Positions 27,886-37,321 of a stretch of DNA of 64,000 bases are shown piece after piece (positions within the stretch are counted from its first letter, which is position 1; each line of letters starts with the position of its first letter). The position numbers were made by a program, and so were the translations under genes. The stretch is from contig JAGFJJ010000031.1 of NCBI GenBank assembly GCA_024102815.1, positions 169,273 to 233,272 on the forward strand, read 5' to 3'. The stretch comes from Phycisphaerae bacterium (GTDB taxonomy: Bacteria; Planctomycetota; Phycisphaerae; UBA1845). The notes beneath the pieces are model-generated. The model was not told where the DNA came from. It worked only from the letters and a program-made list of their open reading frames with translations, and ran no database searches.

Positions 27886-28932
27886 ATGAGCTCGCTCAAT
27901 CTGATTCACGAGAGTGTTCAGGACTACTACGGGCGTGTGCTGGGAGGAACGCGCGACCTGAAGACCAGCGCCTGCTGCACCGGGGAGAGCATGCCGGCGC
28001 ACGTGCGGGCGCTGCTGCCACGGATTAAGCCTGAAATCCGCGAACGATTCTACGGCTGCGGTTCGCCGATCCCTCCGGCGATCGAGGGCTGCACGGTGCT
28101 CGACCTCGGATGCGGCACGGGGCGCGACAGCTACATCTGCTCGGCGCTGGTCGGATCGAAGGGGCAGGTCTTGGGCCTGGACATGACGCCCGAGCAGCTC
28201 GACATTGCCCGCCGTCATCAACAATCTCAGGCCGAGCGATTTGGATTGCCTGAGCCCAACACGACTTTCATGCAGGGCTACCTGGAAGACTTGGCTGCGG
28301 CCGGCATCGGGGACGAATCCGTCGACGTGACCATTTCGAATTGTGTCCTGAATCTCGCGCCGAATAAGCAACGCGTATTCGACGAGATTTACCGGGTTCT
28401 CAAGCCGGGCGGAGAGCTATTGTTTTCCGATGTGTTCGCGGACCGCCGTCTCCCGCAAGAGTGGATGGACGATCCGGTGCTGCTCGGCGAGTGCCTGGCT
28501 GGGGCCATGTATTTCGAGGACTTCCGTCGCATGATGGTTCGCAGGGGCATTCCGGACGTACGGGTTGTTCATCGCCGGCCAATGACGCTGGGCAACGCCG
28601 CCATTGAAGAGAAGGTGGGCCCCGTTCGGTTCGAGTCCGTGACGGTGCGCATATTCAAGCTTGCCGATCTGGAAGATCAGCAGGAAGACTACGGGCACAT
28701 TGCCACCTATCTCGGTTCGATGTCGCATGCCTCCGGCGGATTCGCCCTCGATCAAAACCACGTCTTTCCGGCGGGCAAACCCACCCCGGTGAGTGGCAAT
28801 ACAGCCGCAATCCTGACCGCCACGCGGTATTCAAAACACTTCAAGGTCCGGGGAGATCGGTCGCGGCATTTCGGTTTGTTCGCGGCCGCCGGTGCGACGC
28901 CAGGGAGTACCGCCGCCCCATCCTGCTGTTGA
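27886..28932 (+). CDS. arsM: arsenite S-adenosylmethionine methyltransferase (ArsM-like)
   Basis: 348 residues. A class I methyltransferase core (VLDLGCGTGRDSY; later EIYRVLKPGGELLFSDV) is preceded by RERFYGCG and contains SNCVLNL and GECLAGAM. The cysteines at positions 58, 153 and 203 match the three conserved arsenic-binding cysteines of ArsM. An extra CC lies at 30-31 and the protein ends in CC. ArsM enzymes methylate As(III) to less toxic or volatile forms. No arsR or arsenite transporter is adjacent, so arsenic function is inferred from the cysteine pattern. Confidence 0.85.
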   Translation: MSSLNLIHESVQDYYGRVLGGTRDLKTSACCTGESMPAHVRALLPRIKPEIRERFYGCGSPIPPAIEGCTVLDLGCGTGRDSYICSALVGSKGQVLGLDMTPEQLDIARRHQQSQAERFGLPEPNTTFMQGYLEDLAAAGIGDESVDVTISNCVLNLAPNKQRVFDEIYRVLKPGGELLFSDVFADRRLPQEWMDDPVLLGECLAGAMYFEDFRRMMVRRGIPDVRVVHRRPMTLGNAAIEEKVGPVRFESVTVRIFKLADLEDQQEDYGHIATYLGSMSHASGGFALDQNHVFPAGKPTPVSGNTAAILTATRYSKHFKVRGDRSRHFGLFAAAGATPGSTAAPSCC

Positions 28933-29075
28933 CTGCCCCTCAGCATGCCGCCGTCTTGACGCACGGAGTTCTCCGTGGATACTTGAGGCTGACAAATCCG
29001 GCGCGTTGTCGAGCCCGTGGAGCGCGGTCCGCTTCGGTTCGTCAATTCGTCGTCCATCAACTGGAGGAATTGGAT

Positions 29076-29978
29076 ATGGCAGGACGTTTTTTCTTGACCC
29101 GAAGTGCGCTGAGCGCGGTGCTGGCGATGGTTCTTTCCGGTTCGGTTCTCGCCGGTGAGCTCGGCGCGCGGGGGCCAAAGTCCGATCCGTTGGCGCGGCC
29201 GACGTCGCTCGTGCTGGCATCGCAGCAGGATGCGGGCTCGTCGGAGAGCACGACAATGACGACAAGCACGACGACGGGAGCTTCCGAGTGGGTGATTGAC
29301 GGTCCCGTTTTCCTGCGCAGCGCCGATCCAGAGCCGGTCGGCGTGTTGGAAATCAAGAACAACTTCGCCTGGTCGACTTCCAAGGACGGCAGCGATGACG
29401 ATTACGAGTATGAGTTGGAAGTCGAATACGGTCTTGTGGAGAATCACGAACTGCTCCTCGCCTTGCCATTTGAACTGGGTGACGGAGAGGTGGACGGCAA
29501 TGGCGATCTGACCCTGGGCTGGCACTGGCGGCTGTGGAGAGAGGACGGGTGGATTCCGGCGTTTGCCGTGCGAAACTATCTGCGTTTCCCGACCGGCTAT
29601 CGTTCCAGTGGTGTGGATTACGAGCTTCGCGGGCTTTTCACCAAGACGCTCGTGACTGATTTATTGCGACTGCATCTGAACCCGTTCGGCCGATCGGTGA
29701 ACGGTAATAACGAAGAGGACGCCCACGATTTCTTTTACGGGGCCGCTCTCGGTGTTGACTACCGCGTCTCTCCCGAATTCCTGCTCGTTGCCGACTACCT
29801 CTATACCAACGGGGAAGACGAAGGCGAGAGCAACGAACACATGGCCGAGCTCGGCTTCGATTGGGAGTTGGGCGGCCCGCACATTTTCAGTTTTGCGCTT
29901 GATGTAAGCCTCGACGGCGACGACGAAGGCGAGGCATTCGGCGCGAAGTTAAGCTACATCTACGAGATTGGCGAGTAG
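29076..29978 (+). CDS. predicted outer-membrane beta-barrel protein
   Basis: 300 residues from the ATG at 29076 behind GGAGGAATT. A signal peptide (LSAVLAMVLSGSVLA) is followed by a Thr/Ser-rich stretch. The rest consists of alternating strands with aromatic ends (for example LEVEYGLVENHELLLALPFEL, GLFTKTLVTDLLRLHLNPFG and FSFALDVSLDGDD), ending at IYEIGE. This is typical of small outer-membrane porin or channel barrels. The substrate cannot be read. It follows arsM by about 140 nt on the same strand; a shared role is not supported by motif. Confidence 0.72.
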   Translation: MAGRFFLTRSALSAVLAMVLSGSVLAGELGARGPKSDPLARPTSLVLASQQDAGSSESTTMTTSTTTGASEWVIDGPVFLRSADPEPVGVLEIKNNFAWSTSKDGSDDDYEYELEVEYGLVENHELLLALPFELGDGEVDGNGDLTLGWHWRLWREDGWIPAFAVRNYLRFPTGYRSSGVDYELRGLFTKTLVTDLLRLHLNPFGRSVNGNNEEDAHDFFYGAALGVDYRVSPEFLLVADYLYTNGEDEGESNEHMAELGFDWELGGPHIFSFALDVSLDGDDEGEAFGAKLSYIYEIGE

Positions 29979-30016
29979 CCGGTCCGCTTGAGGTTTCCAG
30001 CACGGGAATCGCCGGA

Positions 30017-31435
30017 TTACCTCGCGGCAACGGGTTCCGAATGGCGCAGCATTGAGGCGCTCGGCACCTGTTGCTGCGAGGTGTTCCATTGCGCTTCGAT
30101 CATCGCCGCTCGTGCGCGCCAGTGGCGGTTGATGTCGACCAGGCGGGCATGCCACACATCCGGCAGTGACACGACGTGTTTCACGAACTCCCCGTAAACT
30201 TCCATCCATTGCGGCCGGGCCGTGAGCTGCGGCTCGGGGTGCGTGCAGACGCTGATAAGCGAATGACGCGCCCACAGCGACGTGGCCATTTTCGCCTGTC
30301 GCTGGGCGGCCTTCTCCGGCGTGCAGCCCTCAAACTCCAGGGACACGTCCTCCAGCACGGTGTTCGGCAGTTCGAGTAGATCCGTCCCCTCGATCGTGAA
30401 CGGCAGGGATGTCGAGCAGCCGTCCGTTCGCGGAGTCATTGCCGACATGGGTCGCGCGAAGCTGGGGACCGTGGCATCGTATTCGGCGTAGGCGTCAAGC
30501 TCGCGGAATAGCCGGGGCGTCCGCAAATAATTGGGCGATCGAAAACCGACGGCCCCGTAACGATTGCGCAGCGGCTCGATCTCACTGAGCTCGCGGCGCA
30601 TCTCCTCACTGGGCGCGAACGCCAGCCGATGATCGTGCCGCGCGCTGTGAAAGCCGATCTCATGACCCTCGGCGCAGAGCTCATCCAGGCTGACTCGTCC
30701 CCCCTCGAGGAGTGAGCCGACCACCATCCACGTCGAGCGCAGCCCCCGGCGTTTTTCGATTTCCGTGAATCGCTCCAGGGTCCCCGGCCTTCGGAAGGCA
30801 TAAGCCGTGTCGATGTCGTGTGTAAGCGCGACCGCACAGCGTTTGCCTTCGGGCCAGAGTGGAATCGCCTGCTCTCCGGTCGCTCGTTCGATCTGCGTAC
30901 GCAGCCAGTAGAGCCAGAAATCGACGGATGGGTCGAGCGCGCCGTTGGGGAATGGCGGGACCCGGCTGTGGTTCAGAGATCGCACCGCGCGGAGCAGCTT
31001 GAGTCCGCCCATGCGCAAGGTGGCGGGAAGCGGAAGTCGCAGGACGCCCATGCGGACGTACAGCGGCGGACGATGGGTCAGGTAGCGTTCGTTGCGGATA
31101 AGCGAGATTGTCGCATCGACGTCAAAGTGCAGCCGAATCTTGCCGGCCGTGGTTCGCGTGACAAGATCGAGTTTATCGCCGTTCCCGGTCTCAACACGAG
31201 CCAATGAATCGCCGCGAACCTGCGGACCTTCGGGCAGCAGGAACCAGCTCCACCAACCGGACTCGATGTTCTCGCGGTATGGCCCGGCTTCTTCCAGCAA
31301 AGCGAGCGTCGGTTCAACCCGTCCGAATACGACCCGTGCCGGCCCGGCAGGCTGAGGTTCCAGCCACCCGTGCTGCTCGATTGAGCGTGCCCAGGACTCC
31401 GGCGAGAAGCCCCAATATCGAAAAACACCGTCCAT
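30017..31435 (-). CDS. polysaccharide deacetylase-like protein
   Basis: 472 residues from the ATG at 31435, 4 nt after the upstream gene's stop. The middle contains a NodB-type deacetylase core: ALTHDIDTAYAFRR with the catalytic Asp, EIGFHSARHDHRL with the metal-binding histidines, and GFRSPNYLR. Such enzymes remove N-acetyl groups from polysaccharides, usually outside the cytoplasm, but no signal peptide is visible, so it may act on a cytoplasmic intermediate. The N-terminal 160 residues are extra relative to a minimal NodB domain. It is coupled to the upstream methyltransferase gene. Confidence 0.75.
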   Translation of the reverse strand: MDGVFRYWGFSPESWARSIEQHGWLEPQPAGPARVVFGRVEPTLALLEEAGPYRENIESGWWSWFLLPEGPQVRGDSLARVETGNGDKLDLVTRTTAGKIRLHFDVDATISLIRNERYLTHRPPLYVRMGVLRLPLPATLRMGGLKLLRAVRSLNHSRVPPFPNGALDPSVDFWLYWLRTQIERATGEQAIPLWPEGKRCAVALTHDIDTAYAFRRPGTLERFTEIEKRRGLRSTWMVVGSLLEGGRVSLDELCAEGHEIGFHSARHDHRLAFAPSEEMRRELSEIEPLRNRYGAVGFRSPNYLRTPRLFRELDAYAEYDATVPSFARPMSAMTPRTDGCSTSLPFTIEGTDLLELPNTVLEDVSLEFEGCTPEKAAQRQAKMATSLWARHSLISVCTHPEPQLTARPQWMEVYGEFVKHVVSLPDVWHARLVDINRHWRARAAMIEAQWNTSQQQVPSASMLRHSEPVAAR

Positions 31436-31439
31436 TGAT

Positions 31440-32177
31440 TTACGTTCGTTCGGCAAGCAGCGCCACGCGCATGGACCAGTTTCGAATCAGCGGCAATCGG
31501 CTCAGCAGCGCGTCGATCGGACGCAGAAGCGTCACGGCCAACGATCCAAGTGCGTTGGGGATGAACACGAAGTGGGTCAATCCCGCGATGCGCAGCCCTG
31601 CGGCACCCGCAAGCTCGCGGAGTCGCCGGTCGTTGGACTGGCGTATGTGCGGATACCATTGGGGCATCTCGTTCTTACCCGTCCATTTCATGATGCGATA
31701 CAGCGGGCACGTCCCATTCATGTCGATGAAGACGATCCGGCCGCCGGGCTTGAGCAGGTTGTAGTATCCCTTCAGGGCGGACTCTTTGTTCGGGTAGTAA
31801 CTGAACGTGTTGATGCCGAGGATGATATCGAAAGCGTCGCGCCTGTCTTCCTCGGGAAGATGTTCCAGCGGTCTCTCGCAATCCCCGACGACGTATGTCG
31901 CATCCGGACTGCGTTTCCGCGCCTGCTCGATCATGGCCGGGCTGATATCCATGGCCGTTACGGTGCACCCGCGATCCGTCAGCCACCGGGTGTAGACGCC
32001 CGTCCCGCAGCCCAGCTCGAGCACGCGGCTTCCTGCGGGTACGTGGCGGGTCAGAAACGGCTCGTAGTACGTGCGGAAGTTGTAGGCCTGTCCCGCTCCC
32101 GAGACGCCGTGTTTCGTGTCGTACACGCCGGCGAACTCGTCGTAGTAGGCTCGTACGCAGTCCTTCAGGTCGGCCAC
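31440..32177 (-). CDS. class I SAM-dependent methyltransferase
   Basis: 245 residues from the GTG at 32177, which has a perfect AAGGAGG seven nt upstream. A longer in-frame start at 32243 is less likely. The Rossmann motifs are VLELGCGTGVYTRWL, then AMDISPAMIEQA and DIILGINTFSYY, with YYNLLKPGGRIVFID as the post-core motif. The C-terminal helices (GLRIAGLTHFVFIP) are hydrophobic and could touch a membrane. The acceptor is unknown; pairing with a deacetylase suggests a polysaccharide or lipid-linked saccharide. Confidence 0.85.
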   Translation of the reverse strand: MADLKDCVRAYYDEFAGVYDTKHGVSGAGQAYNFRTYYEPFLTRHVPAGSRVLELGCGTGVYTRWLTDRGCTVTAMDISPAMIEQARKRSPDATYVVGDCERPLEHLPEEDRRDAFDIILGINTFSYYPNKESALKGYYNLLKPGGRIVFIDMNGTCPLYRIMKWTGKNEMPQWYPHIRQSNDRRLRELAGAAGLRIAGLTHFVFIPNALGSLAVTLLRPIDALLSRLPLIRNWSMRVALLAERT

Positions 32178-32447
32178 GATTTCTCCTCCTTGGGGGTAGT
32201 CTTCCTCATGGGGCACATGTAGCCTGATCGAGTTATCGGTCACGAATCGGGCCGACCTTACGTAGCCCGCAATCGGGTGGTTCCCGGGACGGACGCAGCC
32301 ATGCGGCTCTCCGTGCTGTCAGGATCGCGGAAGTCGATTACCATGCCGCCGACGTTGCCGGCTTGGTCGACGAACCTGGTCTCAGCGGGGACCGGGCCAT
32401 GTGGCGGGTAGGGGGAAGGTTGAAGGGGACTGCAGGAGGACGCTCGG

Positions 32448-32687
32448 ATGGCTGAACCGAAACACGGAACACGGCCGATGGTCGTGGAGGAAACCCCCGG
32501 AAAGAAGGCCTATTGTCAATGTGGGCTCTCGGCCCGTTTGCCCTATTGCGACGGGACGCACAGCCGCGAGCAGACCGGCCTGTCGCCGGTCGTGTGCGAG
32601 GTCACCGAAACAGGACGAAAGTCCGTCTGCCAATGCCATCGCAGTGCGTCCCTGCCGTGGTGCGATGGAACGCACAAGACCATCTGA
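32448..32687 (+). CDS. small tandem CDGSH iron-sulfur protein
   Basis: 79 residues with two CDGSH-type 2Fe-2S motifs: CQCGLSARLPYCDGTH and CQCHRSASLPWCDGTH, each with the three-Cys one-His ligand set. The ATG follows GGAGG with 8-nt spacing. Small tandem CDGSH proteins are found in many bacteria and are linked to electron transfer or Fe-S/redox homeostasis. It precedes the prepilin peptidase gene by 80 nt but a link is not evident. Confidence 0.88.
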   Translation: MAEPKHGTRPMVVEETPGKKAYCQCGLSARLPYCDGTHSREQTGLSPVVCEVTETGRKSVCQCHRSASLPWCDGTHKTI

Positions 32688-32768
32688 TGTCTCCAACCGC
32701 CGATCAAAACAGGCGGGTCCGATTCGCGCTGCAATGGAGTATCACAGCCTCGGGGAGGACGGTCACGA

Positions 32769-34331
32769 TTGAGCCTGCTGGCGACCCTTTGGTGGATGGC
32801 GTTCTTCGCAGCGCTGGGCCTGTGCGCTGGCAGTTTCCTCAACGTCGTCATCTATCGCCTCCCGCGCAACCTGTCCCTCCGAGATCCGATCTGGTCGATG
32901 TGCCCGCACTGCGGATCACGCATACGCTGGTACGATAATTTGCCCATCGTCAGCTACCTCGTTCTGGGCGGGAGATGCCGAGACTGCCACCGGACCATTT
33001 CCCAGCGTTATCTCGTCGTGGAAGCGTTGACTGCAATCGTAGTCCTGGCCATTGTGGATGCGTTCTTCGTCGCCCATACCCGCGGCGGACTGCTGCAATC
33101 ACAATTCGGCCTGACCGACAAACTCGCGGTGGATTGGCCGATCCTGCTCGCCCACCTGGTCCTGTTCACCAGCCTCCTCTCCATGTCAGCCATCGATATT
33201 GAGCATTACTGGGTGGATATTCGTTTCACGCACTTCGCGACGATCGTCGGATTCGCCGCACACACCATCTGGACGCCCCGGCACTCGATGGAGTGGATCC
33301 GACCCTGGGACTCCACGGCCATAGGATCGATCTTTGCTCTCGGCGGCTTGGGTCTCACCTGGGTTATCCTGGTTTGCCAGCCGCGTGTCGATCCCGAGGA
33401 TTTTGACGAGAACGACGTCGATGGACCTGAAGAATCATTGACGGTTGCTTCGGATTCCCCCGGATTCCCCACAGCGAGCGAGGCGGCGATGCTGACCGGC
33501 CCGGCGGCCGAAATCGGCGTTGCGCCGCCGGTGGCGAATCCGCGAACGCTCTGGAAAACTGTCACGATCCCTTGGGGTGGATGGCTGTTCATTGCCGCGC
33601 TTACGGTCCTGCTGACACTGATGTCATTGGCGGAACTGGGATATGGCACAGCGGCAAACGATTGGCGCTTGCTTGGCGTCATGTTCCTCCTGTTCCTGCT
33701 CGTCGCACGACTGGGCATGACGCCGCGCGAGTCGGATCAGCACATCGTCGAGGCGATTCACGAAGAGCGCTTCGGGGCTCGGCGTATGGTGCTGGAAGAA
33801 CTGGCGTTGCTGCTGCCGGCAATTGCGGGCGGGATCATCGGACTCTGGTTGATGTCGCGGGGCGGCACGTTTACCGAGGACGCGGCCCGCTCGCTGCACT
33901 CGACCCTGCATCTGTCCGACTTCGGCCTATTCCGCCATTGGCAGCCACTGTATGGTCTGGCCACCGCCGCGAGCGGGTTCGTCGTTGCCGGAGCAATCGG
34001 TTGGGCCGTCCGTATCGGATTCACGCTCCTGTTTGGTCGCGAGGCGTTCGGTTCAGGCGATATTCACATGATGGCCGCCGCGGGGTGCGTTGCCGGCTGG
34101 CCGGTCGTCGCCCTCGGCCTTTTTCTGACCTGCGTACTAGCGCTGGGAGGCTGGATTCTGGCCCTTCCCTTGAAACGCAGCCGGGCGATCCCGCTGGGTC
34201 CGTGGCTTTCGTTGGCGTTCCTGATCGTCGTGGTTTTCTACGACCAACTCCTCCGCTGGCCTTTTCTGGAGAGGGCCATCAGCAACGTGAATTACCTGCT
34301 CTTCAACAACTCACAGGCTCCGTTTTCCTGA
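32769..34331 (+). CDS. pilD: prepilin peptidase (type IV, A24 family) with a large internal insertion
   Basis: 520 residues, about twice the usual length. The N-terminal domain (GSFLNVVIYRLPRNLSL) has the four-Cys zinc knuckle (C45, C48, C70, C73) of prepilin peptidases. The two active-site aspartates are in AIDIEHYWVD (Asp143 or Asp150) and FGSGDIHMM (Asp431). They are normally about 65 residues apart but here about 290, because a hydrophilic, acidic and then membrane segment is inserted at roughly 205-390. The enzyme cleaves and N-methylates type IV prepilin-like leader peptides. The start is TTG at 32769 behind GGGAGG. No pil genes are adjacent. Confidence 0.82.
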   Translation: MSLLATLWWMAFFAALGLCAGSFLNVVIYRLPRNLSLRDPIWSMCPHCGSRIRWYDNLPIVSYLVLGGRCRDCHRTISQRYLVVEALTAIVVLAIVDAFFVAHTRGGLLQSQFGLTDKLAVDWPILLAHLVLFTSLLSMSAIDIEHYWVDIRFTHFATIVGFAAHTIWTPRHSMEWIRPWDSTAIGSIFALGGLGLTWVILVCQPRVDPEDFDENDVDGPEESLTVASDSPGFPTASEAAMLTGPAAEIGVAPPVANPRTLWKTVTIPWGGWLFIAALTVLLTLMSLAELGYGTAANDWRLLGVMFLLFLLVARLGMTPRESDQHIVEAIHEERFGARRMVLEELALLLPAIAGGIIGLWLMSRGGTFTEDAARSLHSTLHLSDFGLFRHWQPLYGLATAASGFVVAGAIGWAVRIGFTLLFGREAFGSGDIHMMAAAGCVAGWPVVALGLFLTCVLALGGWILALPLKRSRAIPLGPWLSLAFLIVVVFYDQLLRWPFLERAISNVNYLLFNNSQAPFS

Positions 34332-34502
34332 AGGATGCGTTATCGTTGCGTTTCGTCGGCCGAATCGCTATGGTCGCTACCGGGGCGGCTGCGGTGGACG
34401 GCAGTCCGCGCATTTTTCCGACAACGCCGATGCGGTGCGACGCGGTATGGCCGCTCGCGCATCGATAGCCGGCGAACATCTGAAACGAATGGAGGTTGTT
34501 CC

Positions 34503-35177
34503 ATGTCCAGGCAGGCGATGAGCGGTCTGGTCCTGATCTGTGGTTTGGGATTTCTGACGACCGGTTGTGCAAGCAATCAGAAACAGCGGATGTCCATGCT
34601 GGAGGACGCCAACCAGCGGCTTGCCGATCAACTCAACCGCATGCGCGGCGACCTCACCACAGCCAGCCAGGACGTGGACGAACTGAATCGTAGACTTCTT
34701 GCGGCGCAGCAGGAAAACGAGAATTTGCGGGGCGAGCTCGCCGACGCCTCGACGCCCGTGGAAGCCGCGCCGGGTTGGACCGCCGTACCCGGCGGTGCGA
34801 TGATTGCGATCGAGACAGAGGTTCTATTCCCTTCCGGAAAAGCCGTGCTTCGACCTGAGGCCCTTCGTACGCTGGACGGCATCGTCAGCACCATCTCCGG
34901 GCAGTATCAGGAGAAGGACGTTTTCGTCATCGGCCACACCGACAACCAGCCCATCAAGAAGAGTGGGTGGAAGGACAACTGGGAGTTGAGCACCGAGCGG
35001 GCTTTGGCCGTCGTTCGCTACCTCCAGGACCATGGTGTGGGTGCGGCCAGACTGGTGGCCGGAGGCGCGTCGATGTATCGACCTGTTGCCGAGAATTCCT
35101 CCGAGCGAGGCCGAGCACTTAACCGCCGGGTGGAAATCTACGCGGTGGATTCATACCTGCTCAAGGCAACGCCGTAA
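34503..35177 (+). CDS. OmpA/Pal-like peptidoglycan-associated lipoprotein
   Basis: 224 residues from the ATG at 34503 behind GGAGG. The signal ends in the lipobox LTTGC. A coiled coil of about 70 residues (MLEDANQRLADQLNRM on) precedes an OmpA-like domain with FPSGKAVLRPEALRTLDGI, VFVIGHTDNQP, WELSTERALAVVRYL and NRRVEIY, which binds meso-diaminopimelate or peptidoglycan. It therefore anchors the outer membrane or a surface complex to the wall. It ends 11 nt before the convergent NHL gene. Confidence 0.87.
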   Translation: MSRQAMSGLVLICGLGFLTTGCASNQKQRMSMLEDANQRLADQLNRMRGDLTTASQDVDELNRRLLAAQQENENLRGELADASTPVEAAPGWTAVPGGAMIAIETEVLFPSGKAVLRPEALRTLDGIVSTISGQYQEKDVFVIGHTDNQPIKKSGWKDNWELSTERALAVVRYLQDHGVGAARLVAGGASMYRPVAENSSERGRALNRRVEIYAVDSYLLKATP

Positions 35178-35187
35178 CCGAACCGTT

Positions 35188-37059
35188 TTAGCGCCCATCA
35201 AGCCGCAGAACGGAATCCGTTCCCGAGAGGCGTACGGGGACCGTCCAGCGGTGTGTGCCGGGCGCGCATAGACCGCCGTCGGCAGTCGTACAATAGGTTA
35301 CGCTGGCCAGAATGCTCCACGTTCCCTCGCGGACGGCGCCGGCGGGGAGCTTGACCAGCAACGGCAGCTCGGACGATTTGCCCGTCACTTGGGACACGAC
35401 CGTGTCACCAAGGGAAATGCGTACCGACCACGGCGCTTCACCGTTCAGATGCGCCCCTTCGGGTAGCAGGGGATGAAGCAGCAGATCGATACTGCGATCC
35501 GGGGCGATGTTCACCGGGGCGAGTTTCGTCGTCGGTGTCTCGCTTTCCTCCTCGCGTCCGCCGATTCCTGAGATCCCCGTCAGCACGACTTCGCGCCAGG
35601 ATTGTGTCGCCAGGTCGAGCTCGACGACACGATGGTTGTTGGTGTCCGCCACAAACAGCCGTTGCCCGGACACCGAAAGTCCGCCCGGCTCGAAGAACGC
35701 GACCTGACCGTCACCAGCCGAGGCTTCCGGCTTGCCCGTGCCCAGCAGCGTGCGAACCGTTCGCCCGCCCGGGTCGACGACCTTGATCTTGTGGTTGTAC
35801 GTATCGGCTACGAGCAGCACGTTGCCCCACGGCGCTACGCCCAGCGGGTGCTGCAGACGAGCGTCGGGGTACGATCCGTCCACGTCACCGAAGACGAACA
35901 GACCTTCACCGATCACCGTGAACACCTGCTCGGTGGCCATGTCGATGCCCCGAACGGCGCTGACCTCGCTGTCCGCGAAATAAATCGTGCCGTTGAGCAT
36001 GCATATGCCCGATGGCTGGGCCAGTGCCGCGGTCTCCGTCGGCCCGTCGGCGAGGTTCTCCCGCCCCGATCCCGCAAGCGCCCGAGCGAATCCCACCGGC
36101 AGGTCGATGCGCCAGATCTGATGCCGACCGGCCATGGCTACGTAGAGGGTCGAGCCCTCGATGGTCAGGTCCCAGGGAGAATTGATGCCCTGTGCCGTGC
36201 CCATGGCACCACCTGCGCAATCGTTGCTCAACTCTCCGGTTCCGACGACCGTCGTCACCGTGTACGCATTCAGGTCGATAGCGCGGATCAGGTGGTTCTC
36301 GGTGTCCGCGACGTAGAGCTTGCCGCGGGAGTAGGCGAGCCCCTGCGGATGGTTGAACGTGGCCCGGTCCGGTGGGCCGTCGTCGCGACCTGCGCTGCCC
36401 GAGCCGATCACCGCCAGAACACGGCTATGACCGTTCTCGTCGGGAAGCTCGGCCACCAGGATGCGATTGTGATTCGAATCGGCGATGAACAGCCGATTGG
36501 CTGCCGCGTCCGCCAGGACCTTGCCGGGGAACGCCAGTCCCGATGCAGCGCGGACTTCGCCCTCCCGTTGCAGCTCGAGCGGGCCTGGCGCCAAGCTGCC
36601 CTCGGCCCGACCCTGCGCCAGCGCCTGGGCGATGGCCTGGTCCAGCGTCTCTCGGTTCCCTTCCCCCGCGGCCACGCACGAAACCACGCCCTTCGCGTCC
36701 ACAACGACGACGGTAGGCCAACTGCGGGCAGCGTAGGCCCGCCAGATCTTCATGTCCTCGTCGATGACCACCGCGTGACGAATCTCGTATCGGAGAATCG
36801 CGGCGCGGATCGTTTCTCGCGACGCCTCATTGCTGAACTTGGCGCTGTGCACGCCGATAAACGTCACCGGCTGGTCGGCGTATTTTTCCTCCAGATACGC
36901 CAAATCGGGCAGGATGTGGATGCAGTTGATGCAGCAATAGGTCCAGAAGTCCAGCACAACCACCTGCCCGCGAAGCTCCTCGGCGAAGCTGAGCGGGCGG
37001 TCCGTATTCAGCCAACCCAGGTTGGCCGTGAGCTCCGGCGCTCGAACGCGTCCCATCAT
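35188..37059 (-). CDS. thioredoxin-like/NHL-repeat protein (NHLRC2-type)
   Basis: 623 residues from the ATG at 37059. The N-terminal 150 residues are a thioredoxin-like domain with a WTYCCINCIHILPDL active site containing CINC. Next come six NHL-type propeller blades, for example GLAYSRGKLYVADTENH, LTIEGSTLYVAMAGRHQI and PWGNVLLVADTYNHKI. A C-terminal region about 120 residues long is beta-rich. The domain order matches NHLRC2-like proteins. No signal peptide is evident, so it may be cytosolic. The function is unknown. Confidence 0.87.
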   Translation of the reverse strand: MMGRVRAPELTANLGWLNTDRPLSFAEELRGQVVVLDFWTYCCINCIHILPDLAYLEEKYADQPVTFIGVHSAKFSNEASRETIRAAILRYEIRHAVVIDEDMKIWRAYAARSWPTVVVVDAKGVVSCVAAGEGNRETLDQAIAQALAQGRAEGSLAPGPLELQREGEVRAASGLAFPGKVLADAAANRLFIADSNHNRILVAELPDENGHSRVLAVIGSGSAGRDDGPPDRATFNHPQGLAYSRGKLYVADTENHLIRAIDLNAYTVTTVVGTGELSNDCAGGAMGTAQGINSPWDLTIEGSTLYVAMAGRHQIWRIDLPVGFARALAGSGRENLADGPTETAALAQPSGICMLNGTIYFADSEVSAVRGIDMATEQVFTVIGEGLFVFGDVDGSYPDARLQHPLGVAPWGNVLLVADTYNHKIKVVDPGGRTVRTLLGTGKPEASAGDGQVAFFEPGGLSVSGQRLFVADTNNHRVVELDLATQSWREVVLTGISGIGGREEESETPTTKLAPVNIAPDRSIDLLLHPLLPEGAHLNGEAPWSVRISLGDTVVSQVTGKSSELPLLVKLPAGAVREGTWSILASVTYCTTADGGLCAPGTHRWTVPVRLSGTDSVLRLDGR

Positions 37060-37321
37060 GGCTCCGGCATCCTTTCGATTGAATCCCTGATGAAGAAGTT
37101 TGTCCCGCGACCGAACTCGGGCCCTTTCCGCTTGGAAGGATAATGGGATCACCGGCATCGCCCAAGAGCTGCTGCTTGCGCACCCGGATACAGAATGGTC
37201 GGATCCCTCCCGCGCGGCTCCGGCGCAGGCGGGCCAATAGGGACACCAGCTGGTGCGTGGGTGGGCTCTTGTACCCCGTTTGCGTAGGGATTGCCTGACA
37301 GGGATGAGGCGGCGCCCAGTG

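Noticed and set aside
32264..32400. A minus-strand stretch that reads VDQAGNVGGMVIDFRDPDS before a stop and looks protein-like.
   Set aside because: No start codon with a ribosome site could be found, and upstream it would run antisense through the CDGSH gene. It could be a remnant, but the support is too weak.
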